Positions 10,371 through 18,985 of a stretch of DNA of 64,000 nucleotides are shown here, in pieces; the stretch's first letter is position 1; each line of letters begins with the position of its first letter. The notes under the pieces were generated by a model. It did not search any database. It was not told where the DNA came from and saw only the letters and a list, made by a program, of their open reading frames with translations. The position numbers were made by a program, and so were the translations under genes. The stretch comes from Dallia pectoralis (lineage: Eukaryota > Chordata > Actinopteri > Esociformes > Umbridae). The stretch spans positions 6,538,012-6,602,011 of the forward strand of contig CM055739.1 of assembly GCA_029465975.1 (NCBI GenBank), read 5' to 3'.

Positions 10371-12767
10371 TTGTAGTAGTCCTGTGGCCGCTGAGTAATT
10401 TCCCTGGTGGTCCTTGTGAAGGTGTCTGAGCTGTTGAAGGAGCTGTCCAGCCCCAGCGACAGGCCTGAGGACAGGAGAGGGGCATTGGTGGAGCTGCTGA
10501 AGATTGCCAGGGAGGACTGCCTGCTGGTCTGGGAGGAACACTTCAAAACCATGCTGCTGCTGCTGCTGGAGACCCTGGCAGACCAGGATGTGAGCATAAC
10601 GGAGGGATGGATAGATGAACAGAGAGAAAGACTGATAGATAGAGAAATGGAGATGACCAGATAGGTAGACGGAGGGATGGATATGACCAGATAGGTAGAC
10701 GGAGGGATGGATATGACCAGATAGGTAGACGGAGAGATGGAGATGACCAGATAGGTAGACGGAGGGATGGATATGACCAGATAGGTAGACGGAGAGATGG
10801 AGATGACCAGATAGGTAGACGGAGGGATGGAGATGACCAGATAGGTAGACGGAGAGATGGAGATGACCAGATAGGTAGACGGAGGGATGGATATGACCAG
10901 ATAGGTAGACGGAGAGATGGAGATGACCAGATAGGTAGACGGAGAGATGGAGATGACCAGATAGGTAGACGGAGGGATGGAGATGACCAGATAGGTAGAC
11001 GGAGGGATGGAGATGACCAGATAGGTAGACGGAGAGATGGATATGACCAGATAGGTAGACGGAGAGATGGATATGACCAGATAGGTAGACGGAGAGATGG
11101 ATATGACCAGATAGGTAGACGGAGAGATGGATATGACCAGATAGGTAGACGGAGAGATGGATATGACCAGATAGGTAGACGGAGAGATGGATATGACCAG
11201 ATAGGTAGACGGAGAGATGGAGATTACCAGATAGGTAGACGGAGAGATGGAGATTACCAGATAGGTAGACGGAGAGATGGAGATGACCAGATAGGTAGAC
11301 GGAGAGATGGAGATGACCAGATAGGTGGACGGAGATGACCAGATAGGTGGACGGAGAGATGGAGATGACCAGATAGGTGGACGGAGAGATGGAGATGACC
11401 AGATGGATAGACGGAGATGACCAGATGGCTAGACGGAGATGACCAGATAGGTGGACGGAGAGATGGAGATGACCAGATAGGTGGACGGAGAGATGGAGAT
11501 GACCAGATCCAAAAAGTCAACATGACCTGCTCGTACTGAGAGAAACTTCATCCTCTGTTTTCCTTCCTGCCGGTTCTGAGCATGTCGTCTCCATTCCTTT
11601 CTTCTGCAGCACACAATCCGGGCCCTGGCCCTGCGCGTGCTCAAGGAGATCCTACGGAACCAGCCGGCCCGCTTCAAGAACTACGCAGAACTCACCATCA
11701 TGAAGACTCTAGAGGCCCACAAAGACTCCCATAAAGAGGTGAGTTTGCATTCAACCGGCTGCCTAGAGGGAAACGCGTATGGAATGGGACCTCATATTAC
11801 TCCCCCTGTACACACCACCTCACCACCACCTCCCTGTCCGGCACTTCCTCCGTTCAGGTGGTACGGGCAGCTGAGGAGTCAGCCTCCACCCTGGCCGGCT
11901 CCATCCACCCGGAGCAGTGCATCAAGGTGCTGTGTCCCATCGTGCAGACGGCAGACTACCCCATCAACCTGGCCGCCATCAAGATGCAGACCAAGGTGAT
12001 CGAACGGATCCCCAAGGAGTCACTCCTCCTGCTGCTCTCTGACATCATACCAGGACTCCTGCAGGTAACCCACAGCCTGGAAGCAATTGTCTGTCTGTCT
12101 GTCTGTCTGTGTGTGTGTGTGTGTGTCCTTCTAATAACATTGTCTGTCTGTCTCTGTGTGTCTGTGTGTCTGTGTGTGTGTGTGTGTCCTTCTAATAACA
12201 TTGTCTGTCTGTGTGTGTGTGTGTGTGTCTGTCCTTCTAATAACATTGTCTGTCTGTCTCTGTCTGTCTGTGTGTGTGTCTGTGTGTGTGTGTCTGTGTG
12301 TGTCTCTGTGTGTGTGTGTGTCCTTCTAATAACATTGTCTGTCTGTGTGTGTCTGTGTGTGTGTGTGTCCTTCTAATAACATTGTCTGCTGGCTCGTCTC
12401 TGAGCAGGGCTATGATGACATGGAGAGCAGCGTGAGGAAGGCCAGTGTGTTTTGTCTGGTGGCCATTTACTCAGTCATCGGCGAAGATCTCAAGCCTCAT
12501 CTGGCCCAGCTCACTGGAAGCAAGGTACACTAGCTGTTAACCCTCTCAGCGCCCTGTTAACCCTCTCAGCACTATGTTCCAGTCAAGTACTAGACGTGGA
12601 GTGCAGTAATTATTAAAAAAATGTTGGGGTGGTGGGCGTCGTTGTGAACAGATGGCTTAGTGTTTCTCTGTTCACTCCAACAGATGAAGTTGTTGAACTT
12701 GTACATCAAGAGAGCCCAGACGTCCACCGGCAACATCAGCAGCAACTCTGACATCTTCTCACACTAA
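30..12767 (+). CDS. clasp1: clasp1, 3' half (21 exons, about 960 codons to the stop)
   Basis: CLIP-associating protein: a microtubule plus-end factor that binds tubulin through TOG domains, EB proteins through SxIP motifs, and CLIP-170 through its C-terminal domain. It suppresses catastrophe at the cell cortex, Golgi and kinetochores. Exons (all with compatible phases): 30-76, 365-544, 2163-2270, 2426-2581, 2850-2954, 3381-3425, 4925-5055, 5294-5538, 6006-6069, 6362-6525, 6649-6871, 7925-8068, 8362-8477, 9305-9446, 9705-9936, 10107-10183, 10422-10589, 11610-11738, 11858-12064, 12408-12524, 12684-12767. The 5' half with TOG1 and TOG2 lies before the window. CLASP family membership is certain from near-identity of the TOG3 and C-terminal exons. 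CLASP1 rather than CLASP2 rests on the neighbouring gli2 and on recalled paralog differences; which teleost copy (a or b) is not decided. Confidence 0.93.
365..544 (+). CDS. clasp1: clasp1 exon, Ser-rich linker
   Basis: Acceptor cccaag, donor gtgagg. It contains [18 protein letters not shown] and ends PGSYASLG, both close to the CLASP linker between TOG2 and the SxIP region ([18 protein letters not shown] in mammals). It ends in phase 1. Confidence 0.87.
799..1000. repeat. Degenerate minisatellite in clasp1 intron
   Basis: Imperfect repeats built on gtggtgac(cg)cggtcatc...gttctg words, about 40-45 bp spacing, four to five copies. Little can be said beyond tandem origin. Confidence 0.5.
1755..2135. 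mobile_element. Non-autonomous Tc1-like element (internally deleted)
   Basis: Inverted ends: tctcacaaaagtgagtgcac near 1761 and ttacttttgtgagatactg near 2110, which are reverse complements with few mismatches. The interior (acactgaagaaatgacac..., ggcaacaaaagtgggtacac) is the familiar 5' flank of fish Tc1 elements. It stops at tggtcactggaag, just before where the transposase start normally lies, and jumps to the 3' end. No transposase remains. It lies in a clasp1 intron and ends about 25 bp before an acceptor. Confidence 0.8.
2163..2270 (+). CDS. clasp1: clasp1 exon, basic Arg/Ser linker
   Basis: Acceptor cactcccccag, donor gtgagt. It reads [11 protein letters not shown] and later [13 protein letters not shown], matching the RIRTRR / RGRSRAK basic microtubule-binding segment of CLASPs. 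Phase 1 at both ends, so it could be skipped in frame. It starts about 25 bp after a non-autonomous Tc1 element. Confidence 0.9.
2426..2581 (+). CDS. clasp1: clasp1 exon, first (degenerate) SxIP region
   Basis: Acceptor gttgtgttgcag, donor gtaagg. It reads [11 protein letters not shown] and [14 protein letters not shown]. Family members carry [12 protein letters not shown] here; in this copy Ser is replaced by Pro and Ile by Val, so the first EB-binding SxIP is probably weakened. Phase 1-1, 52 codons. Confidence 0.9.
2850..2954 (+). CDS. clasp1: clasp1 exon with SxIP EB-binding motif
   Basis: Acceptor ctatgctag, donor gtgagt. It reads [18 protein letters not shown] then [16 protein letters not shown]. 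The intact SRIP is the canonical SxIP that docks on EB1-family end-binding homology domains. The surrounding RDTS/SRDTSP repeats are the GSK3/CDK-regulated sites known in CLASPs. Phase 1-1. Confidence 0.95.
3381..3425 (+). CDS. clasp1: clasp1 candidate 45-nt cassette exon
   Basis: Acceptor ccttctctag, donor gtgacc. It is exactly 15 codons, phase 1-1, so inclusion or skipping both keep frame. It reads [15 protein letters not shown], resembling the variable ASRHHSRSTGAL-type insert of some CLASP isoforms at the same place. RNA evidence is needed to confirm use. Confidence 0.55.
3866..4908. repeat. 10/16-bp minisatellite (ctgatagtat / ctgaaactgatagtat)
   Basis: About 940 bp of alternating 16-bp and 10-bp units, with gcatc variants near 4740-4810 and a related 16-bp block (gatactgattgtatcc) from 4820 to 4905. 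It abuts the acceptor of the exon at 4925. Every unit contains CTGAT, close to the branchpoint consensus. Long reverse-strand open frames through it (Ile-Ser-Phe-Arg-Tyr-Tyr type repeats) are artefacts. Confidence 0.95.
4925..5055 (+). CDS. clasp1: clasp1 exon before TOG3
   Basis: Acceptor cctcctccag, donor gtggag (weak). It reads [20 protein letters not shown] then [14 protein letters not shown], matching the CLASP block [28 protein letters not shown]. It ends phase 0. The last 8 codons (LLGDARNSK) correspond to a segment that is optional in mammalian isoforms. A 1-kb minisatellite ends 20 bp upstream of the acceptor. Confidence 0.92.
5294..5538 (+). CDS. clasp1: clasp1 exon, start of TOG3
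   Basis: Acceptor gacctctcag, donor gtgggc. It reads [20 protein letters not shown], an acidic/Ser tract, then [12 protein letters not shown] and [19 protein letters not shown], the first HEAT-like helices of TOG3. The coding match to CLASP is near exact. Phase 0 start, phase 2 end. Confidence 0.97.
5697..5985. repeat. 17-bp minisatellite (ctgactgccgcgtgtcc)
   Basis: About 17 near-identical units; gtgtcc variants at both ends and gcgtcc in the middle. The last unit runs into ccctgactgatgggtctctg, some 35 bp before the acceptor of the exon at 6006. CTGAC in each unit fits the branchpoint consensus. Confidence 0.95.
6006..6069 (+). CDS. clasp1: clasp1 exon, TOG3
   Basis: Acceptor cttcctgttgcag, donor gtgagc. 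It reads [20 protein letters not shown] then K, a TOG3 HEAT helix nearly invariant in CLASPs. The intron immediately upstream is filled by a 17-bp array whose unit carries CTGAC. Confidence 0.97.
6362..6525 (+). CDS. clasp1: clasp1 exon, TOG3
   Basis: Acceptor ctggtttctcag, donor gtcaga. It reads [20 protein letters not shown] then [20 protein letters not shown] and [13 protein letters not shown]. This is the core of TOG3, with the conserved Trp in the intra-HEAT tubulin-facing region. Phase 0 to phase 2. Confidence 0.97.
6649..6871 (+). CDS. clasp1: clasp1 exon, TOG3
   Basis: Acceptor ttttctctctcag, donor gtgggt. It reads [60 protein letters not shown] and ends DVRK. Diagnostic TOG3 sequence. 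Phase 2 to phase 0. Confidence 0.97.
7437..7508. repeat. 14-bp repeat (aatgctgcggtgtg), about 5 copies
   Basis: Short array in the clasp1 intron between 6871 and 7925. The rest of this intron looks unique. Confidence 0.85.
7925..8068 (+). CDS. clasp1: clasp1 exon, end of TOG3
   Basis: Acceptor catgccctccag, donor gtaagg. It reads [20 protein letters not shown] then [20 protein letters not shown], closing the TOG3 solenoid. 48 codons, phase 0-0. Confidence 0.97.
8121..8381 (+). repeat. 39-bp splice-acceptor minisatellite in clasp1
   Basis: Unit: gcgtctcccagtaacacgctg (the start of the exon at 8362) plus atattctgtttcctgtag (its acceptor). Acceptor AGs fall after 8146, 8176, 8204, 8243, 8282, 8321 and 8361. 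The first two units are shortened (agtaacaccctg). Unit length is 39 nt, one copy 40. Read through in the exon frame, each unit ends in TAG, so only use of the last acceptor (or removal of all copies) gives CLASP protein. Confidence 0.93.
8362..8477 (+). CDS. clasp1: clasp1 exon, post-TOG3 linker, behind an amplified acceptor
   Basis: It reads [20 protein letters not shown] then [10 protein letters not shown] and ends SP; donor gtgagt. It is the Ser/Pro linker equivalent to [10 protein letters not shown] in mammals. The acceptor (ctgtttcctgtag) and the first 21 exon bases occur in four further upstream copies (acceptors after 8204, 8243, 8282, 8321), with two partial ones after 8146 and 8176. 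I chose the last because upstream acceptors would run into an in-frame TAG at the next repeat. Confidence 0.9.
8925..9240. repeat. 13-bp minisatellite (ggggccgtcggta)
   Basis: About 24 units with g/t variants (ccgtcgttag, ccgtcggtag), degenerating towards 9240. It lies in the intron before the exon at 9305. Confidence 0.92.
9305..9446 (+). CDS. clasp1: clasp1 exon, linker (DYDTEN...RSQED)
   Basis: Acceptor tggcctgaag, donor gtcagt. It reads [20 protein letters not shown] then [19 protein letters not shown], matching the CLASP block [19 protein letters not shown]...RSQED. Phase 2 to phase 0. Confidence 0.96.
9705..9936 (+). CDS. clasp1: clasp1 exon, variable linker before the C-terminal domain
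   Basis: Acceptor gtttctctccacag, donor gtgagg. It reads [17 protein letters not shown] and [20 protein letters not shown], matching ALDNKASLL...[13 protein letters not shown] of CLASPs. The first 20 codons are Gly/Val-rich and divergent. Confidence 0.95.
10107..10183 (+). CDS. clasp1: clasp1 exon, short variable linker (tentative)
   Basis: Acceptor ccccttcag fits the phase-1 end of the previous exon. Donor gtgatt is weak but leaves phase 0 as the next exon needs. It reads [20 protein letters not shown] then AEQLEM. I do not recognise this peptide; it occupies the variable position before xELLKELS. It may be optional or species-specific. Confidence 0.6.
10337..10368. repeat. (CA)n microsatellite
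   Basis: Sixteen CA units about 50 bp upstream of the clasp1 acceptor at 10421. Confidence 0.95.
10422..10589 (+). CDS. clasp1: clasp1 exon, start of C-terminal CLIP-interacting domain
   Basis: Acceptor cttgtgaag, donor gtgagc. It reads [20 protein letters not shown] then [20 protein letters not shown], the start of the C-terminal TOG-like, CLIP-binding domain. 56 codons, phase 0-0. A 30-bp array fills the following intron. Confidence 0.96.
10640..11508. repeat. 30-bp minisatellite (gaccagataggtagacggag...)
   Basis: About 28 units of gatgaccagataggtagacg plus gagagatgga, with gga/gag and tatg/gatg variants and shortened units near 11330-11450. It fills most of the intron between the exons ending 10589 and starting 11610. 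Confidence 0.95.
11610..11738 (+). CDS. clasp1: clasp1 exon, C-terminal domain
   Basis: Acceptor ctttcttctgcag, donor gtgagt. It reads [40 protein letters not shown] then KE. 43 codons, phase 0-0. Confidence 0.97.
11858..12064 (+). CDS. clasp1: clasp1 exon, C-terminal domain
   Basis: Acceptor cctccgttcag, donor gtaacc. It reads [40 protein letters not shown] then [19 protein letters not shown]. 69 codons, phase 0-0. Confidence 0.97.
12095..12395. repeat. (TG)-rich array repeating an acceptor-proximal segment
   Basis: Five copies of tccttctaataacattgtctg separated by (TG)n/(TCTG)n of variable length. The last copy sits directly before the acceptor at 12407. The repeated word carries a pyrimidine run and ctaataac, which is branchpoint-like. 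Confidence 0.9.
12408..12524 (+). CDS. clasp1: clasp1 exon, C-terminal domain
   Basis: Acceptor tctctgagcag, donor gtacac. It reads [20 protein letters not shown] then [19 protein letters not shown]. The intron just upstream is a (TG)-rich array that repeats the ccttctaataacattgtctg segment lying 25-45 bp before this acceptor. Confidence 0.97.
12684..12767 (+). CDS. clasp1: clasp1 last coding exon and stop
   Basis: Acceptor cactccaacag. It reads [20 protein letters not shown] then NSDIFSH and TAA, followed at once by [16 protein letters not shown] is the invariant CLASP end; the SSNSDxxxSH tail resembles the CLASP form ending in SSSSDVSTHS, which I recall as CLASP1. Confidence 0.96.
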   Translation: MKLLNLYIKRAQTSTGNISSNSDIFSH

Positions 12768-15450
12768 TGAACGAGGCCCTCTGTCTCCATCACTATGTGC
12801 GGATGCATCCAGTAAAGGGGTGTGTTCATTAGGCGCAAAACGGATTAAAACATGGGAGGGGACTACATGGACCTACGGGTTACAATAAGAAGCGCTCCTG
12901 TTCATTGTTGTTCGTTTGCAAAAGTGTTTTAAAATACCCCCCCCCCCCAATTAACGTGACTCGGTTGGAGGAAACGCTTGTGCCTCAGTCTTTCTCTCCA
13001 GACCTCCTGATGGTCACCAAAGGAAACTACAACCGCTCCAATCAGTATTTTATTTCCGTTAACATTGCTGTCCTGTAAATTCATCGATTCCACTTACTTT
13101 ACGTCCATTTGACTGTGACACTACGCCTTTTTAGTGAAGTGAATGTAAAGTGCTGTTAATGAAACCTGGATCCGTTATAAAACCATCTGATTGGTTCCCA
13201 TGTTGACAGGAGCTGAGGGTTGCAGTTCACTAGTGCCTCGACTACAACCACTGCACTCCCTCGTCAGGCCTATTCGAAAACACAATTTGTTTGGGCATAT
13301 GGCAAAGGGGACATCTTGAAACAAATATTCCAATAGTAATACTGGTTCTTTGCGACAATGCTACGGTCTTCGACGTGTATTTGGAGGAGAGTCCCTGTGA
13401 GGAGTAGCACAATTTTAATTTAGGAAGACTGTGAAATGTCCATTTCCAATAATGGGAGATCATTTGGCTGGCCAGTGATTAGTAAAGGCAGTTAAAGGCT
13501 GAATGAACCTGGGTGTTGGCTGACAGGTCTGTGGTTAGGGCATAATTACCGGTGAGGATCATTAAATATTAGCCCTCAGACAATGAAAAAGAAAAGACAA
13601 TAATTGGTTGAATCTGTTTTCATGTGCTTTAAATGTAGCATGTTTTAATAAGGAAACTACTGGGACCTAATGTCAAACCTCATGATTCATTCCAAAATCG
13701 AATGTAAATCAATGTGAATGAGTCCTACAATCTTCACATAGTTTGTATAAACGCATTGGGCCAATACTTTTTGGTCTTAAATGAGAAAGACCAAGACAAT
13801 CTGAAATCGGAGGTTAATGAGAAACCGTTGTCTAAATTCTAAGTTGCTGTCGTTGATGTAATGTAAGTATGTAGGAGCCTAAAATAGTTACATTTAGCGT
13901 GATGAACTGAACCCAGCAATGAAACAGCAATACTGAACACAGAAATCCAGCTACTAGGATACACTTTGTTGTCAGAGCACTGTAAATTACTATTGTAAGT
14001 TAATGTCATTATTGTCACTGTACAGATGTCAGTTTTAAGTGCACCTATGAAACAATGTTACCGCTGCTTCAGTAATACTAATCTTGGCGTTATACCGTTG
14101 AAGTATTTTACTGTACTTTACTTATTATGAATGTTTGAGGTACAGTTGTGTTGTTTAGAAGTCAAGCCAGAGGTTAGTTCCATTTTAATTTACTCCACTG
14201 AGGAAGCAAACTGACATTCCACTTCCCTGTTGCCGTTCTACAGGGAAGTAGGCGGGAGTTAGGTTTTGTTCGACTTCCCTGTTTTTTTCTTTTTCATTTG
14301 AAATGAAATTGAGCCCGGCTGTGACGGGACTGGAGTGTGTGGTGTTACGGAGAACTCTATTGGGCCTTAATCTTCTGGTGGAGGACAGCTTCACTACATT
14401 GACTGTTAAACGTACAGTAACACTGCACAGTGTTTCCTAAACGTGCTGTAACACTGCACAGTGTTTCTTAAACATACTTTAACACTGCATAGTGTTTTTT
14501 TCTCCCGTTGGGGGAACCCTGCCATTTCACCAGCTGTGGACTGGAAAGACCATGTCCATCTCCAGGTCCAAAATGTGGTCAAATACAAACACAGTGTTTT
14601 TGTTTTTAAACAGTTGTTTTTAAACCTGTCAGTTGCGGAATAATCTTAAAATGAAACATTTTTCTAACACTACACCACTTAATTGATTATTGACTCACAA
14701 ACTTGTTACATTTTAAAAAGTATTCAAAATACTTTGTATGCAATGGGAACATACATATTATATACAATATGACTACATTCCCAGTTCTGACATTATGTTG
14801 ACAAAATGTCCAATTCAGGACTGTCTGGTCTTTGCCACACACACATACATACACACACACACACACACACTGTAGATGCTGTGGTTGTGTATTGACCTGT
14901 ATCGTCATGGAAACCCCCCCCCCCCATGTCACGGGGGTATCTGTGTGTGTCCTGTGTTTTTTGACAGTATACCTGGCATTTATAACTTCATACTAACAGC
15001 TTCGTAGTATTGCTTTCTAATTGGTCTTTCTGCTTATGTTATCATGGACCATATGAAGGATCCCAAATGCAGCCCTATTCACTCCACAGTGCACTGTTTT
15101 GACCAGATCCCTATGAGCCCCGGTCAATAGTCGTTCCCCATATAGAGAATAGGGCGTCATTTGTTATGCATCCCATGGCGATTGTAGATCGGCTAAAGTC
15201 TTAACGGCAGCCTTTTCCACAGATCTGTTATCATCTTGGCTGTTTTATTTGTTGCAAACCATTTACATTGCATGCTCCTTTTGTTTAACACCAGTCATAG
15301 CTTTTATTTTTCCCCAATGTGTATATTTATACAAAGTATGTTTGGTTTTCCAGTACAACTGTACATATTTCCTGTTTGGTTCCCTTCGCCTCTCCTGTGT
15401 TGGAATTTGCAGAAATGTAAACTTGAAATAAACCAACTTCAGACGTCTAC
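12768..15450 (+). other. clasp1: clasp1 3' UTR (probable)
   Basis: About 2.7 kb of non-repetitive, AT-leaning sequence without coding potential. It ends near the polyadenylation signal at 15427. It includes C-tracts (12938-12948, 14915-14925) and a short (CA) run (14840-14870). The exact cleavage site is inferred only from the signal. Confidence 0.65.
15427..15432 (+). terminator. Polyadenylation signal AATAAA, clasp1
   Basis: Canonical AATAAA about 2.66 kb after the stop codon, followed within about 110 bp by a TG-rich stretch (tgtgcgtgtgtgcg near 15550). It is the best candidate for the end of the clasp1 transcript; upstream signals may also be used. Confidence 0.55.
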
Positions 15451-15817
15451 ATTTTTACTGTCATAAGCATGAAATCAAGTTATTTTATTAGATGTAGAGT
15501 TTTTATATATATATATATAGCTGTTGTATCTCTCTTTATCTCTGTATATATGTGCGTGTGTGCGTACACATGTACAACTACTGTATTTCCCCAGAAGCTC
15601 CATAATCTCTAAAATCTATTTTGTGTTATGGAAATAACAGCAGAGGGCGCTCTTAATTTATTTGTATGCAGAGGAAAATAATATCTGACTTCATCTGAAT
15701 GTTTTTATAATTTGGTTACAACAGTGAGAAACAATCAAAACAGAATGCATCTGTTATTAGTGGTTTTGGAAGTCGGTGTGGTTCAGCTGCCGGGCCATGG
15801 ATCGCAGCTCCCGATAC
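15451..15817. other. Intergenic, unique sequence
   Basis: AT-rich sequence after the clasp1 polyadenylation signal with a short (TA) run near 15510. I see no gene or mobile element. Confidence 0.6.
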
Positions 15818-17707
15818 ATTACAGTACATTACCACACGTGGTAAATCAAGTACATTACCACACGTGGTAAATCAAGTACATTACCACACGTGGTAAATCA
15901 AGTACATTACCACACGTGGTAAATCAAGTACATTACCGCACGTGGTGAATCAAGTACATTACCGCACGTGGTGAATCAAGTACATTACCACACGTGGTGA
16001 ATCAAGTACATTACCACACGTGGTGAATCAAGTACATTACCACACGTGGTGAATCAAGTACATTACCACACGTGGTGAATCAAGTACATTACCACACGTG
16101 GTGAATCAAGTACATTACCACACGTGGTAAATCAAGTACATTACCACACGTGGTAAATCAAGTACATTACCACACGTGGTAAATCAAGTACATTACCACA
16201 CGTGGTGAATCAAGTACATTACCGCACGTGGTGAATCAAGTACATTACCGCACGTGGTGAATCAAGTACATTACCACACGTGGTAAATCAAGTACATTAC
16301 CACACGTGGTAAATCAAGTACATTACCACACGTGGTGAATCAAGTACATTACCGCACGTGGTGAATCAAGTACATTACCGCACGTGGTGAATCAAGTACA
16401 TTACCGCACGTGGTGAATCAAGTACATTACCGCACGTGGTAAATCAAGTACATTACCACACGTGGTGAATCAAGTACATTACCGCACGTGGTGAATCAAG
16501 TACATTACCGCACGTGGTAAATCAAGTACATTACCGCACGTGGTGAATCAAGTACATTACCACACGTGGTAAATCAAGTACATTACCACACGTGGTAAAT
16601 CAAGTACATTACCACACGTGGTGAATCAAGTACATTACCACACGTGGTAAATCAAGTACATTACCACACGTGGTAAATCAAGTACATTACCACACGTGGT
16701 AAATCAAGTACATTACCACACGTGGTGAATCAAGTACATTACCGCACGTGGTGAATCAAGTACATTACCGCACGTGGTGAATCAAGTACATTACCGCACG
16801 TGGTGAATCAAGTACATTACCGCACGTGGTGAATCAAGTACATTACCGCACGTGGTGAATCAAGTACATTACCGCACGTGGTGAATCAAGTACATTACCG
16901 CACGTGGTGAATCAAGTACATTACCGCACGTGGTGAATCAAGTACATTACCGCACGTGGTGAATCAAGTACATTACCACACGTGGTGAATCAAGTACATT
17001 ACCACACGTGGTGAATCAAGTACATTACCACACGTGGTGAATCAAGTACATTACCACACGTGGTAAATCAAGTACATTACCACACGTGGTAAATCAAGTA
17101 CATTACCACACGTGGTGAATCAAGTACATTACCGCACGTGGTAAATCAAGTACATTACCACAAGTGGTGAATCAAGTACATTACCACACGTGGTGAATCA
17201 AGTACATTACCGCACGTGGTGAATCAAGTACATTACCGCACGTGGTGAATCAAGTACATTACCGCACGTGGTGAATCAAGTACATTACCGCACGTGGTGA
17301 ATCAAGTACATTACCGCACGTGGTGAATCAAGTACATTACCACACGTGGTGAATCAAGTACATTACCACACGTGGTAAATCAAGTACATTACCACACGTG
17401 GTGAATCAAGTACATTACCGCACGTGGTGAATCAAGTACATTACCGCACGTGGTGAATCAAGTACATTACCGCACGTGGTGAATCAAGTACATTACCGCA
17501 CGTGGTGAATCAAGTACATTACCGCACGTGGTGAATCAAGTACATTACCGCACGTGGTGAATCAAGTACATTACCGCACGTGGTGAATCAAGTACATTAC
17601 CACACGTGGTAAATCAAGTACATTACCACACGTGGTAAATCAAGTACATTACCACACGTGGTGAATCAAGTACATTACCGCACGTGGTGAATCAAGTACA
17701 TTACCGC
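15818..17707. repeat. 26-bp satellite with CACGTG E-box, left block (about 72 copies)
   Basis: Unit acattaccgcacgtggtgaa plus tcaagt. Two linked variants alternate (cacacgtggtaa/gaa, cgcacgtggtgaa). Almost every unit contains the palindrome CACGTG; one at about 17160 reads cacaagtgg. The block is interrupted by a hAT insertion at 17708 and resumes at 18655. Confidence 0.97.
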
Positions 17708-18654
17708 TAGGGATGGGAATTGATAAGAATTTAACGATTCCGATTCCATTATCGATATTGCTTATCGATCCGATTCCTTATCGATTCTCTTATCGATTCT
17801 CATTGGGTGAGGAAATAATTACAAATTCGTTTGTTTGTATTAACTCGCTTTAATATCTGATAAGAACACCGGACATACTCAGAGTATACACAAATTATGT
17901 GTAGCAACCTCAGAACAAACCTAAAAGTAGGTGAGCTACAAAGTAAAGTCCAGGGACCTATAGATTTTTTCACATTCATTGGTCCAGCCAAAAAAATAAA
18001 TAAAACTGCCACTTAAGTGCCATAAAAACAAAAACACAGACGGTAAACAGTCAAGGAAGAGCTTGTTCCTTTGGGAATATTCAACCTGAAACTAAATTCA
18101 ACTCAACTGACATACAAAATAGAAAGAAGTCTTCTGTAAAGACCACAACTATCAACTTGGGCAAATGATTGACAATAGAGATTATTATCCGTATAGTAAA
18201 AGTTTACACAATGAAATGGCGCTCACATTAACTAAATAGACAAGTTACCTTTGGCATTTATAGCAGATGCCGTCTCATTAGCTCCGCTGCTGCTTGACTC
18301 ACTTGTTGTTGTGTCGCTGAGTAGTATCAAACACGCGACAGTCCTGCAAACGGATTGCGTGCTGTGTGGCCAAATGCTTCTGCATATTGGAGGTAGTTCC
18401 CCCATTGCCGAAATTAAACTTTTACAACTGTTGCAAATTACTGCATTGGCGTCTTTTCGAGTGAAATATAACCACACTTTAGATCGCTTCTGCGTAACCA
18501 AAATGCGCAGCGCGTGTGTGACGGTCATGATGACACATTTGCAACGAGCCGAACCGTTAAGCGGAATCGTTAAGCAGGTACACTAACGGTTCCAAGGAAT
18601 CGATTCACTGGGAACCGGTTCTAAAGAAGAACCGGTTCTCGATTCCCATCCCTA
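17708..18654. mobile_element. hAT-family element with 8-bp target duplication
   Basis: 947 bp with inverted ends tagggatgggaattga (17708) and tcgattcccatcccta (to 18654). It is flanked by an exact 8-bp duplication ATTACCGC (17700-17707 and 18655-18662), the hallmark of hAT insertion. The target is a unit of the E-box satellite, so it inserted after the satellite had expanded. Subterminal ttatcgatt repeats follow the left end. Only a fragment of coding sequence is left (see 18232-18528), so it cannot move on its own. Confidence 0.92.
18232..18528 (-). pseudogene. BED zinc-finger fragment of a hAT transposase
   Basis: Reverse-strand fragment containing RSKVWLYFTRKDANAVICNS then CKSLIS, the first half of a BED finger (aromatic pair plus C-x2-C). 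The expected second half (GGTTSNMQKHLATQH) is present, but in another frame near 18370-18410, so the finger is broken by a single-base frameshift. No RNase-H-like catalytic domain remains. It is inside the hAT element and is not a host gene. Confidence 0.7.
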
Positions 18655-18985
18655 ATTACCGCACGTGGTGAATCAAGTACATTACCGCACGTGGTGAATC
18701 AAGTACATTACCGCACGTGGTGAATCAAGTACATTACCGCACGTGGTGAATCAAGTACATTACCGCACGTGGTGAATCAAGTACATTACCGCACGTGGTG
18801 AATCAAGTACATTACCACACGTGGTGAATCAAGTACATTACCACACGTGGTGAATCCAGTACATTGCCACACGTGGTGAATCAAGTACATTGCCGCACGT
18901 GGTGAATCAAGTACATTACCGCACGTGGTGAATCCAGTACATTACCGCACGTGGTGAATCCAGTACATTACCGCACGTGGTGAAT
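18655..18985. repeat. 26-bp E-box satellite, right block (about 13 copies)
   Basis: Continuation of the same satellite after the hAT insertion. The last units are more diverged (aatccagt, acattgcc). The E-box CACGTG is kept throughout. Confidence 0.96.

Noticed and set aside
15818..18985. CRISPR array
   Set aside because: Units are directly adjacent without unique spacers, and the genome is eukaryotic.
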